This document shows, one piece after another, positions 35,205 to 45,939 of a stretch of DNA of 64,000 bases; position 1 is the first letter of the stretch; each line of letters begins with the position of its first letter. The notes beneath the pieces are model-generated. The model worked only from the letters and a program-made list of their open reading frames with translations, had not been told where the DNA came from and made no database searches. Position numbers and translations under genes: made by a program. Source of the DNA: Takakia lepidozioides (Eukaryota > Streptophyta > Takakiopsida > Takakiales > Takakiaceae); NCBI GenBank assembly GCA_030704615.1, contig CM060732.1, positions 46,543,053 to 46,607,052 of the forward strand, written 5' to 3'.

Positions 35205-35735
35205 GATGCATGAATGGGCGAACCGCAATGGGCTCTTGGCTCCTGTTAGTCCCATGATTTGGTATTCTTCCTGATGTTTACAAGGTTCTTGGGAGAGACA
35301 GCTTGGTCTTAGCAGTCCGTGTTTCAATCGACGCCCGCTCCTGGCTGCACCGTGGTGGTTCTCACAAACCAATCCGACATTACTGACTACAGACACAAGC
35401 AACACACACAAGAGGTCCTATTGTGTTCATGGTCAGTCAAATCCTCCATGGGTCATGACACAAGGTCGAGGACAATGTGGTGAGGGCATCTTCTTCTTCG
35501 ACCTATTTCAGCCTGTTTTGACCTCTCATCAGACTCGGCCCTAAATTTCTACATGATGGTGGGACAACCGCAATCACAAGGTGTGGTTTTTTCTTAATGT
35601 ATCATGTAAAGATATAAGTTAGTCCATCCTGCAAATGTGGGCTCTTGGCTCCTGTTATGATTTGGTATTCTTCCTAATGTTTTTGAAGGTTCTTGGGAAA
35701 GTCAGCTTGATCTTAGCAGGCCGCGTTTCAATCTC
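35205..35735. repeat. Direct repeat flanking the left inverted arm
   Basis: About 105 bp near 35,220-35,330 recurs at 35,635-35,735. Both contain GGGCTCTTGGCTCCTGTTA, TTTGGTATTCTTCCT and GTTTCAATC. Confidence 0.65.
35313..35545 (+). repeat. Left arm of a 7.2-kb inverted repeat pair
   Basis: Matches the reverse complement of 42,333-42,567 over about 230 bp with small gaps. Shared words include ATCCGACATTA, AAGAGGTCCTATTG, GTTCATGGTCAGTC and CAAGGTCGAGGACAATGTGG. Confidence 0.75.
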
Positions 35736-36835
35736 TGTTGTGGAAATCGCAGCAACAACGACACAATTAACAAAATCAAGCACAACTACTCAAGGCACCT
35801 TCTTCAACACATTTCACCCTGTTTTCCCCTCTTATCAGAATCGGCCCTAAATTGGTGAGGGCATCTTTTTCTTCAACCTATTTCAGTCTGTTTTGCCCTC
35901 TCATCATTAGGGTTGGGGTGTTTGCTAGAGGAGGGCCAGATTTCAAGCACAAGATTACTTATGATTCCATGTGGATCCATTGCTACAAGAAACCTGCATG
36001 GGTAGATAGTGAACTGGAAGCCACAGCAGCAGCGGCACAATTGATAAAATTCGGCACTGCTAATGAAGGCAACATTTTTCAACACATTTCACCTTGTTTT
36101 TCCCTCTTATCAAAATCGGCCCTAAATTTTCACGTTCAATTTCTGTAAGTTATTGGTTGAGTGAACCTTTGATAGTTTGCAATGCGTGTGCAAGCCTGGC
36201 AGCTTTGAAGAAGGGCAAAGAGGTCCATGGCGACATTGTCAGAGCTGCAATTGTACCACATGTCATTCTGAACAATACCCTCGTGGACATGTATGAAGGG
36301 AGTGGTTGACAGGATGGCTGAACAAGATGTGGGTGTTGCAGCATGGATGCGGGATGGAGGCTTTGGAGACCTATGAGCAAATGGTGTGGGAAGGGGTGAA
36401 GCCCACATCACCTTTATTTGTGTCTGCAATGCGTGTGCAAGCCTAGCAGCCCTGGAGAAGGGCAAAAAGGTCCATGGTGATATCATCAAAGCGGGAATTG
36501 AACCAGAACACAACAATACCATCGTGGACATGTATGCCAATTGTGGGTGCATTGAGGATGCAAAGGGAGTGTTCAATAATATGACTGAAGAAGATGTGGT
36601 GTCTTGTAACGCCATGATCGCAGGATGTGCACAACTTGGGCGCGGGATGGAGGCTTTGGAGACTTATGAGCAAATGTTTAGAGAAGGGGTGAAGCCCAAC
36701 CACATAACGTTTGTTTACGTTTGCAATTCGTGTGCAAGCCTGGCAGCCCTCAAAAATGGAAGAGGTCCATGGTGCCATCATCAAAGCTGAAATTGTGGGA
36801 CAACCGCTATCCAAGGTTGTGCCTTTTTCTTAATG
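35735..36835 (+). pseudogene. PDF-motif / PPR composite, copy with an intact PDFKHK core
   Basis: At about 35,930-36,050 the frame gives PDFKHKITYDSMWI and then KPAWVDSEL, the core of the OSB PDF motif. The module tail follows (36,060-36,170), then PPR repeats at 36,178-36,790: CNACASLAALKKGKEVHGDI, a segment with NTLVDMYEGSG, a 134-codon open stretch at 36,386-36,790 with VDMYANCGCIEDAKGVF and VVSCNAMIAGCAQLGRG. Frames shift between pieces. This copy best shows that the repeated module derives from an OSB-type protein. Confidence 0.75.
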
Positions 36836-36839
36836 TACA

Positions 36840-39800
36840 ATGTGAAGAAGTTTGTCCATCCTCCATGGATCATGAGACAAGGTCGGGGACAATTGGTGAA
36901 GGCACATTCTTCTTCAACCTATTTCAGCCTGTTTTGCCCTCTCATCACGCTCAGCCCTGAATTTGCATATTGAATTCTGTAAGTTAGCTCGTAGGGTGGT
37001 TTTGTGGTGGTTTGTAGTGAGGGCACCTTTTTCTTCGACCTGTTTCAGCCTATTTTGACCTCTGATCATGCTCAGTCCCTGAATGAGCTTGATGATGAGG
37101 GAAAAACAGGCTGAAACAGGTCGAAGAAGAAGGCGCTCTCACCACAAACCACCACAGATCCACCCTACAAGCTAACTTACAAAATTCAATATGCAAATTC
37201 AAGGCTGAGCCTGATGATGAGGGCAAGACAGGCTGAAACGGGTCGAAGAAGAAGGCGCCCTCACCACAAACCACCACAGATCCACCCTACGAGATAACTT
37301 ATAGAATTCAATATGCAAATTCAGGGCTGAGCCTCATGATGAGGGCGAAACAGGCTGAAACAGATCAAAGAAGAAGGCGCCCTCAACACAAACCACCACA
37401 AATCCACCCTACGAGCTAACTTACAGAATTCAATATGCAAATTCAGAGCTGAGCCTAATGATGAGGGTAAAACAGGCTGAAACAGGTCGAAGAAGAAGGC
37501 ACCCTCACAACAAACAACCACAGATCCACCCAACGACAGGCTGAAACAGGTCAAAGAAGAAGGCGCCGTCACCACGAACCACCACACATCCACCCTATGA
37601 GCTAACTTACATAATTCAACATGCAAATTCAGGGCTGAGCCTGATGATGAGGGCAAAACAGGCTGAAACAGGTCGAAGAAGAAGACGCCCTCACCACAAA
37701 CCAGCATAGATCCACCCTACGAGATAACTCATAGAATTCAATATGCAAATTCAGGGCTGAGCCTGATGATGAGGGCAAAACAGGCTGAAACAGGTCGAAG
37801 AAGAAGGCGCCCTCACCACAAACCACCACAGATACACCCTACGAGCTAACTTACAGAATTCAATATGCAAATTCAGAGCTGAGCCTGATGATGAGGGCAA
37901 AACAGGCTGAAACAAGTCGAAGAAGAAGGCGCCCTCACCACAAACCACCACAGATCCACCCAACGACAGGCTGAAACAGGTCAAAGAAGAAGGCGCCGTC
38001 ACCACAAACCACCACAGATCCACCCTCTGAGCTAACTTACAGAATTCAATATGCAAATTTAGGGCTGAGCCTGATGATGAGGGCAATACAGGCTAAAACG
38101 GGTCGAAGAAGAAGGCGCCCTCACCACAAACCAGCACAGATCCACCCTACGAGATAATCATAGAATTCAATATGCAAATTCAGGGCTGAGCCTGATGATG
38201 AGGGCAAAACAGGCTAAAACGGGTCGACAAAGAAGGCGTCGTCACCACAAACCACCACATATCCACCCTACGAGCTAACTTACAGAATTTAATATGCAAA
38301 TTCAGGGCTGAGCCTAATGCTAACTTACAGAATTCAATATGCAAATTCAGGGCTGAGCCTGATGATGAGGGCAAAGCAGGCTCAAACAGGTGAAGAAGAA
38401 GGTGCCTCACCACAAACCACAACAAATCCACCCAACGTCAAGCTGAAGCAGGTCAAAGAAGAAGCCGCCCTCATCACAAACCACCACAGATCCACCCTAC
38501 AAGCTAACTTACAGAATTCAACATGCAAATTCAGGGCTGAGCCTGATGATGAGGGGAAAACAGCTGAAACAGGTCGAAGAAGAAGGGGCCCTCACCACAA
38601 ACCACCACAGATCCACCCTACGAGCTAACTTACAGAATTCAATATGCAAATTCAGGGCTGAGCTTGATGATGAGGGCAAAACAGGCTGAAACAGGTCAAA
38701 GAAGAAGGCGCCCTCACCACAAACCTCCACAGATCCACCCTACGAGCTAATTTACAGAATTCAATATGCAAATTCAGGGCTGAGCCTGATGAGAGGTCAA
38801 AACAAGCTGAAACAAGTCGAAGAAGAAGGCGTCATGACCACAAACCACAACAAATCCACCCAACGACAAACTGAAATAGGTCGAAGAAGACGGCGCCCTC
38901 ACCACAAACCACCACAGATAAACCCAACGAGCTAACTTACAGAATTCAATATTCAAATTCAGGGCTGAGCCTAATGAGAGGGCAAAACGGCTGAAACAAG
39001 ACGAAGAAGAAGGTGCCCTCACCACAAACTAGTACCACAGATCGACCCTACAAGCTAACTTACATAATTCAGTATGCAAATTCAGGGCTCAGCCCGATGA
39101 GAGGGCAAAACAGGCTGAAAAGAGGGCAAAAGTGCAGGTTGAAACAGGTCGAAGAAGGAGGTGCCCTCACCACAATCGACCACAGATCCACCCTACGAGC
39201 TAACCTACTGTCGTTGGGTGGATTTGTTGTGGTTTGTGGTGAGGGCACCTTCTTCTTCGACCTGTTTCATCCTGTTTTGCCCTCATCATCAAGCTCAGTC
39301 CTGAATTTGCATTATTGAATTCTGTAAGTTAGCTCGTAGGGTGGATCTGTGGTTGTTTGTGGTGAGGGCGCCTTCTTCTTCGATCTGTTTCAGCCTTTTT
39401 GCCCTCATCATCAGGCTCAGCCCTGAATTTGCATATTGAATTCTGTAAGTTAGCTCGTAGAGTGGATCTGTGGTGGTTTGTGGTGAGGGCGCCTTCTTCT
39501 TCGACCCGTTTCAACCTATTTTGCCCTCATCATCAGGCTCAGCCCTGATTTTGCATATTGAATTCTGTAAGTTAGCTCGTTGGGTGGATCTGTGGTGGTT
39601 TGTGGTGAGGGCACCTTCTTCTTCGACCTGTTTCAGCCTGTTTTGCCCCTCATCATCAGGCTCAGCCTTGAATTTGCATATTGAATTCTATAGGTTATCT
39701 CGTAGGGTGGACCTGTGGTGTTTTGTGGTGAGGACGCCTTATTCTTCGACCTATTTTAACCTGTTTTGCCCTCTCATCAGGCTCAGCCCTGAATTTGCAT

Positions 39801-39860
39801 ATTGAATTATGTAAGTTAGCTCGTTGGGTGGGTCTGTGGTGGTTTGGAGATCTCATGTTG
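36840..39860. repeat. ~122-bp satellite array with two orientation switches
   Basis: About 20 units. The marker TGCATATTGAATTCTGTAAG runs on the plus strand at ~36,951; its complement recurs about 15 times from 37,170 to 39,070; it returns on the plus strand at ~39,304, 39,428, 39,548, 39,670 and 39,792. Spacing is mostly 121-123 bp. In the middle block every third interval is ~185 bp because a half unit is inserted, giving a higher-order period near 430 bp. Open frames in the array only reflect the repeat, whose 122-bp length shifts frame from unit to unit. Confidence 0.9.
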
Positions 39861-41500
39861 ATCTATAACCCTACTTGGCTGTGTCTTCTTTGTATACAGC
39901 CTAGGGTCTTTCTCGCTGTCATCACCTATCCTGCAAAAAGATAAGTGTTCTAACCCTACCCTTTCTGTATCACACCTGTCTTTCTTTTTTTCATTTGCAG
40001 TAGCAAGGGCAGTCACTCTCATGCTTGCTACTTTAATCAAAGGCCGATCTACACATGTCTTTGTAATTCTTGGTGTCACTGTTTGATCACTTCTTTGCAC
40101 AGGTGCAGATCCTACTTGCCGACTATTCTTCTTGGTGCTCTGTTCCCTTGTCCACAGCCCTTCAGGTATGGTAGCCATCAAATTAGCTGAGTTATCAAAC
40201 CTTCTCTGGTCTTGATTCTGGTTCTTTGTTCCAGCATCACTTTCACCAAGATTGACTGTCTCCTCATCTTTTGTCTTGGCCTTCTCCATCACCACTACTC
40301 GCAATAATAACCCTTCCTTTGTGTGTAATGCAGGGATGGCCTGATGTCCACTCTCCTCACTTTGAAAGCCAAAAAGGCTTGCTCCATGGATCCTTTTTTT
40401 CAGCTAGGTTTTTGCTTGCTCCATCACTCCATCTTTTCACATCTGTAGACTGAAACTGATTCCTCTCTTGATGAACTCGGACATTTGGCGGCACGCAGCT
40501 ACCCTCATTGTCTTTGCTACATTCAAAATAGCTAAGTCTTCTGATGCCTTCCCTTGATCATGCTCATCCTTGCTGGTTTGTTTGTTCTGTTGTTGCTTGC
40601 TTCACAGATGCTTGCCCACTTCAACCAACACTGTCCCTCTTGTGGGCACAGCTTGGCTTGCAATGCTTGAGCCTGCCTTGCCTTCCCTTCATCATTTTTC
40701 TTTGTTTTCTCACGCCACGGTGCTGCCTTTGCTTGTAGGTTTCTGTCTTCCTCACTGTCTTCAGATAGCCTGAAAAAAGATAAGTAATCTGTCTCCCCAC
40801 TCTTGTTTTCCAGCTCAACTTCAGCTTCAGTAGCTAATGTTGTCTCTCCCTTGTCCACTGTCTCCCACATAGGCTGTTCTTTTTGCAATCTTGCCTCCCC
40901 TGTCCCTATCTGATCCTCTCGTGTGTAATGTGCAGGGTTCTTTTGCTTGGGTTCTTTAGTTTCCCTTCCATGTGTTGCTCCATTGTCCATGTCTCCTCTC
41001 CCTTTTCAGACTCGAAAGCTAAGCTCTCACCAAGTTCACTCTTCGTTGTTTTTTGTTTGGACACTTGAAGATCTTCAACTTGTGGGCTGGTTTGCTGCAC
41101 AACAGCCACAACCTTTCTGTCTTCACCATGCTAAAAAATAGTTAAGTCTGATTGCTTCCCTCGATCATGCTCACCCTTGCTTCTTTGTTCGCACCTGCTG
41201 CTCTTCTGCTGCTGTTTGCTTTATGGCTGCATTCTCTTCTCAGCCACCACTGCTTTTCTTGTGGCCACAACTCGTCCTTCCTTGCTTTCTCACCCAATTG
41301 TGGTCCTTTTGCTTGTAGGTCTTGTTCACTTTTTCTGTCTTCAGCCAGCCTGAAGAAAGATATGTCGTCCTTCTCCTTTTCTTTTCATTTGATCCTGTCT
41401 TTCAGCTCACCCTCAACTCCAGTGATAGACTCCATCTTCCCATACCTTCATAGATCAAGCCAAAGGCGACACCGCCTCTAAGCCTCCATTACTTTTGTCA
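39861..41500 (-). other. Unknown minus-strand coding remnant, ~600-bp internal repeats
   Basis: The minus strand has open stretches at 40,304-39,816 (162 codons), 40,990-40,532 (152) and 41,109-40,906 (67), all Lys/Glu/Gln-rich. A recurring motif (LSFCRIGDDSEKD, YLSFFRLSEDSEED, and a third degenerate one near 41,350) and matching flanks show about three diverged ~600-bp tandem units. The protein is not recognised. Low-complexity composition makes function uncertain; a transposon-borne ORF is possible. Confidence 0.4.
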
Positions 41501-41869
41501 GTAGCACCTCATCAAGCTCCCCTTGCCCTTAATGAATCGTCCTGCAGCACTCCCTCTCTTCAAATCTTTGAAACAATCACTGCACTGCCTTCCTTTGCCT
41601 GGCTTGAGCACAAATTGCCAAGCAGTTCCCTGCACGATTATCCTCCAGCAAGCCCTAAGCTACCCATTCACCATAGCAGCGACGACACCGCCTCTACCAC
41701 TCTGGCAGCTGCACTGGTTACAATGTTGCCACCCTTCACTCCTTACTACTGCTGATCGAGAGATGTTCAAGGTGATTCTAAGACAAGCGGAACGCACTAA
41801 GTTACCCTCCATGCGCAGCCTTGCTCATTCTCCTGCTCGCAGCATCTGCAGGGCATCCCCGACATTGCA

Positions 41870-42225
41870 TTTCCTACATGGATGAACTTCGTTCATTTCT
41901 GGATAAAATGATCATACAGGTAATGACTTAATGATTCTCATCCTGACCACGGTCCTTCATCCTCGTTCCTGTGAGTCACCCAGTAAGCATGGATGTAATC
42001 CGTTCATCCTCCGGATGAAATACGTCTGGTCACGACTGAGCCACTTTCATCTTGGCTAAGTATGATCACAGTGTGCCCATGAAATAACCTGTAGGCAGGG
42101 ATGAATTCCGTCCATAGCATGGATGAAATAAATTTGCGAGACACTTAAAAGTTTTCATCCTGGCCAAGAGTTCCCCATCGTTCCCATGATGCAACCTAGA
42201 AACATGGATGGAATGAATCACAGGG
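41870..42225. repeat. Degenerate ~109-bp tandem repeat
   Basis: Three to four diverged units, each with CATGGATG(A/T)A-like words followed by a TTCATCCTGGCCAAG-like word. Unit anchors lie near 41,979, 42,090 and 42,197. Confidence 0.5.
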
Positions 42226-42332
42226 ACAACTCAACCTATTTTCACACAGGTACCAAGGGCCCTTCCTTTGTAGAAATGCAGAATCTCAGTGAGTAACAAC
42301 AAAAATTTCAATGTCACTCCCCTGCATTCACA

Positions 42333-42567
42333 CTACAAGAGGGCAAAACAAGCTGAAATAGGTCGACGAGTAAGGTGCCCTCACCACATTGTCCTCGACC
42401 TTGTGTCTTGACCCATGGAGGATTCGACTGACCATGAACGCAATAGGACCTCTTGTTTGTGTTGTTTGTGTCTATAGTTAGGTAATGTCGGATAGGTCTG
42501 TGAGAGCGGCCGCGGTGCACTCGAGCAGGTAGAGATTGAAACACGGCCTACTATCACGATGCTTTGG
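42333..42567 (-). repeat. Right arm of the 7.2-kb inverted repeat pair
   Basis: Reverse-complement partner of 35,313-35,545. The inner border reads CACTACAAGAGGGC, which resembles a CACTA end but is absent from the left arm. Confidence 0.75.
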
Positions 42568-43320
42568 CACTAAGAAGAAGACGCAGACCCCAAAAAATGC
42601 TAAGCCCCAGTCCTGCACTCTGCGACCTAGCAACCCTAAATTCGAGCCAACCTTTTGAAATTTTTGAACGTTTTGCACCCTAACAATATATAAAATAATT
42701 CTATATTCCATGTTAATATGTGAAGGTATTTTTAGCTTTATATATTTGTATATATAAACATATTCATAGTCATTAAATGAGTAGTTAATTACTAATATAT
42801 ATTTCAAAACACATGAATTTAAAATATAATTGTGGAGTTTAAAATAAATCACCAATAAGTCCACGTCACCCTCGAAGTCATATCATTTGCAGCCGTTAGA
42901 TGCACTTGCATCCAATACACCACAACATTTCAACCATGCGAGCAATGATATGTAGACACGTTGTCATTTGCTGTCACATCCTTGTTCTATTTCATCCATT
43001 TATCTTTGCATTTTCCACATAGACATTCCTTGGGCAACCAGCAATCGTCACATGTAGTCGTGAATACTAACAGTCATACATTGTAATGTCCATGTCATCA
43101 TACTGTAGTTTTGGCCATGACTCGTAATCGTATCTACCATCTCAATCTATCTGGTCAAATGTGTTTGACCGCAGATCCTGACGTGGCGGAGGCACACAGT
43201 GGCATATACGTCTTCTGGTGGTCACAATTGACATCCAAAACCGTCCCCTTGCATTTTGTAGATATATATGCTACGACTGGGCAAATGTGGCAGACGTTAA
43301 AGCCGAGATCTGTTGTATTG
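42568..43320. other. No gene seen
   Basis: AT-rich to 42,900. Around 42,945-43,140 are words shared with the CACTA-type region at 24.4-24.9 kb (ATGATATGT.GACACGT, AGTCGT, AGTCAT), probably a related remnant. Confidence 0.35.
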
Positions 43321-43505
43321 GTGGTAGTGGTGCCCCGCACATAGTGGTAGTGGTAGTGGCACCCCTCACTAGTGGTAGTGTTGCCCCGGACATAGTGGTA
43401 GTGGTAGTGGCACCCCTCGCTAGTGGTAGTGGTGCCCCGGACATAGTGATAGTGGTAGTCATCATGGTAGTGGTAGTGGCACCCTCACTAGTGGTAGTGC
43501 TGCTC
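43318..43505. repeat. 51-bp minisatellite
   Basis: About three and a half units with GCCCC(G)CACATAGTGG anchors at 43,333, 43,384 and 43,435, each filled with GGTAGT triplet-like words. Confidence 0.75.
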
Positions 43506-43700
43506 CGCACATAAATCCTATGTCTCCCATGTCTCATTCCTCAGGAGCAGGAGGTGGACCCTCGGGCCTTGGAGCTGGTACCACCTGAGTTGTGGCCATA
43601 GCAGCAAGCCTTTGCTCTAGCTGCTAAAGCCGGTTGGCCATGCCTTGGTCAACACCCTGATCTCCATGTCCCTGGCCATGTTGAGCTCGCCCTTGGCCCA
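43506..43700 (-). pseudogene. Gag 3' fragment, second copy
   Basis: Matches about 29,385-29,600: the shared words GGAGGTGGACCCTC, CTTGGAGCTGGTA.CACCTGAG and GGTTGGCCATGC lie in the same order. A broken piece of the same minus-strand Gag family. Confidence 0.5.
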
Positions 43701-43772
43701 TTACAAGGAATTGTAGATTTAACGATTGGCGGAACGACTGCAAAGTGAGTCAATGCAGACAAAAAACGACTG

Positions 43773-44436
43773 GGGGCAGTTGTAGCGTACGGTGGACCAA
43801 AAATGTTGTCACAACACTGTTTTTTTCTTACCTTGATTAGTTATAAATTATCATACTCCTAAATGGCAATGCTGATAAAAAAAAGACTAAGCTATGAAGG
43901 CTCAACTATATCTATTTCCCCTATTCCAAGTCTCATAACCAAAAAAACAAAAGGTTATTTTTGAACAAGTCCATAAGGATTTGTTTTAGTCCATATAAAA
44001 TGTCGTTATGGACTTTTTTTAAAGCATGATTCATAGAAAATTAGAAAAAATGGACCTGACCAAATGTGTTCTGAGGGATAAAGAATCTAGAATGAAAACA
44101 CCCACTAAAAAATATTAAGTAAAATAAATTTTATGTACTATTTTGAGCCTTCAAAATAACTATTTTCGTAAAGTCCATTACATATAGAATTCTTTGAAAT
44201 ATCAACACTACCTCATTAAATACATAGACCAAGGGTAGACCCCTAGGGTGGATCAAGGTCAAATTTGAAAAAAACTATTGTGATCTCAAACTATCGCGAT
44301 TTGAAAATAAAGTCTTTAACGGTTGAGATCATAAATTGAAACGAATCCAATGGTTGAGGATTCATATCCCCTTTTACATACTTTTAGGGACTCATGGTGT
44401 GTCTCATTTTGGTCCACCGTAGGCTGCAACTACCCC
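43773..44436. mobile_element. MITE, copy 2 (TACGGTGGACCAAAA termini)
   Basis: Same family as 27,524-28,213, roughly 90% alike by eye. Ends are TACGGTGGACCAAAA at 43,788 and TTTTGGTCCACCGTA ending at 44,421, with the inverted match extending outwards through GTTG(T/C)AGC and GGGG. No coding capacity. Confidence 0.75.
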
Positions 44437-45279
44437 TGGGCAACTCGGAGTGCCAACAGACTAGTCTCTTCGGACAGCCCAGTCGTTTCAATCATGACGT
44501 GGTCGGAGTGGTTTCGGTTAGTCGTTCTGCCGACTGCGGCTCAATTTGGAGGGGGGGGGGGGGGCATATGGCAGCGTCGTGCGCAGCGTTGACTGAATCT
44601 TGGACCTTGACTAAGTGGACTTTTGACCCGTGGGGTGCGACTTCCCCACGGCGACGACACTGGAAATACAGTCGTGCGGCCATGCGTCAAAACGCCATGT
44701 GTTCTCTATCGTGGATGTGACCACGTGCAAGCCTAAGGCCACACCGCGTAGCGCAATAAGTTGTTTATTGGTTGCCTTTACGACTTGCAAGTGGAGTCAA
44801 CAACTAGAGTGTTGAAGTGATAGATGCAACTAGAGGTTTGAAATGCACTACTTCACTAATGATATACATCGACTATGGGTTGGGAACCAGGCACTCGTAG
44901 TGGTTGCAGTGACTTGGGGGTTGCGACTTGTAGTTCATACATGTGCAATACTATTTCTATTGTCTCCGAATAGCAACACAGATGCTACGATGGCCCTACT
45001 ACAACATTGCAATCAACACAATCCCCTGCACACAGCCACTGATCTTGCGGATGTGATTGAGACTGGAGAACATACAGACCATCCCATCAAAGCACGAAAA
45101 GAAATAAACATGATGAAAAGCGCGTGACATTGTAATAAGACAATATCTCAAAACTGTCCCTTTACAATGCACAAACTCATGAGTTTGTAACAACTATGAT
45201 TAGAACCAAAAAAAAAAACCTATCGCATATGGTTCTCCTGCACCTAACTTAAACTTCACTTCAAGCCCTAGAATTGCCT
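44437..45279. other. No gene recognised
   Basis: Contains a G run near 44,552 and open frames under 110 codons without recognisable motifs. It may be part of a larger transposon holding the ATPase fragment. Confidence 0.35.
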
Positions 45280-45537
45280 CTAAATCAATAGAATTATCTT
45301 CAATGGACTGAGTTCAACACAGAGACGTGTAGCGAACCTCAAAGTAGCTGCTTCAGGTTTTATAGGATCAGCAATAACAATTGCTCCAATCAGTTCCTTG
45401 CCAATTGCAACCAAGACGCCTATTCTTGGCAGAGTCTTAGTTTCTTGCAAGATATCGCAGGCATCTACTGAGATCTCAATGCCAAACTCTGTCATAAGTT
45501 CTCGGTTACCAACTAGCACCTCCCCCCCCCCCACCAT
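45280..45537 (-). pseudogene. Copper-transporting P1B-ATPase fragment (HMA5/RAN1-like)
   Basis: The minus strand reads EVLVGNRELMTEFGI, then LQETKTLPRIGVLVAI, then ADPIKPEA. This is the end of the nucleotide-binding domain and the DPxKPEA motif of plant heavy-metal ATPases that move Cu+ across membranes. Only about 55 residues are recognisable. The catalytic DKTGT, the metal-binding domains and the membrane helices are missing. Sequence before the fragment is a poly-G run, and after it the match stops abruptly, so this is an isolated exon piece rather than a gene. It lies among transposon remnants, as expected of a captured fragment. Confidence 0.7.
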
Positions 45538-45939
45538 GTTGTTGCCGTTGTTTTTTCCATGTCTACGGCCATGGCAATTACGTCTTATGAGTACATCCCC
45601 CCCCCCCCTCTCCCTTTTAGTGTAGCTAAGTCCTCATAGCACCACCCAACACTGATGACCAGAAAGCAAAAAAGAAGGAGGAACAGGTGGTAGTGAAAGG
45701 CAGTCACATTGAGAAACAGTGATAAAGCCAAAAAAAACAAAAAAACAAAACAAAAAATAAATAAAAAATGAGCTACTGCATGGGGTCAATACTATACAAC
45801 AAGAGATGAATGTGTTTGGGGTCACTACTAATGACAAGAGAGAAAGAGAAAGAATGATTGAGGAAGAGCGAAACAAGAGCAAAACAAATGATGATGAAAG
45901 AGAGGACTTAACTTTTGAGTTGAGTAGAGAGGAGAAGCT
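45538..45939. other. No gene recognised upstream of the retroelement
   Basis: Contains C runs near 45,520 and 45,600, a short piece of the LINE tail near 45,583 on the complementary strand, and an A-rich stretch. I looked for a Gag or LTR for the following element and found neither. Confidence 0.4.

Noticed and set aside
37050-39805. Several open frames of 60-128 codons in the satellite (phrases such as EGAFFFDLFQPVLPSSSGSALNLH)
   Set aside because: They recur because the 122-bp unit recurs, and the frame changes from unit to unit. No start, no codon bias and no splice context support a gene.
42333-42346. CACTACAAGAGGGC as the true terminus of a CACTA element
   Set aside because: The matching left arm has no CACTA start at the corresponding place, so the word may be chance.
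43271-43537. Thr-rich minus-strand frame over the minisatellite
   Set aside because: The unit is 51 bp, a multiple of three, so any frame stays open; no other evidence of coding.
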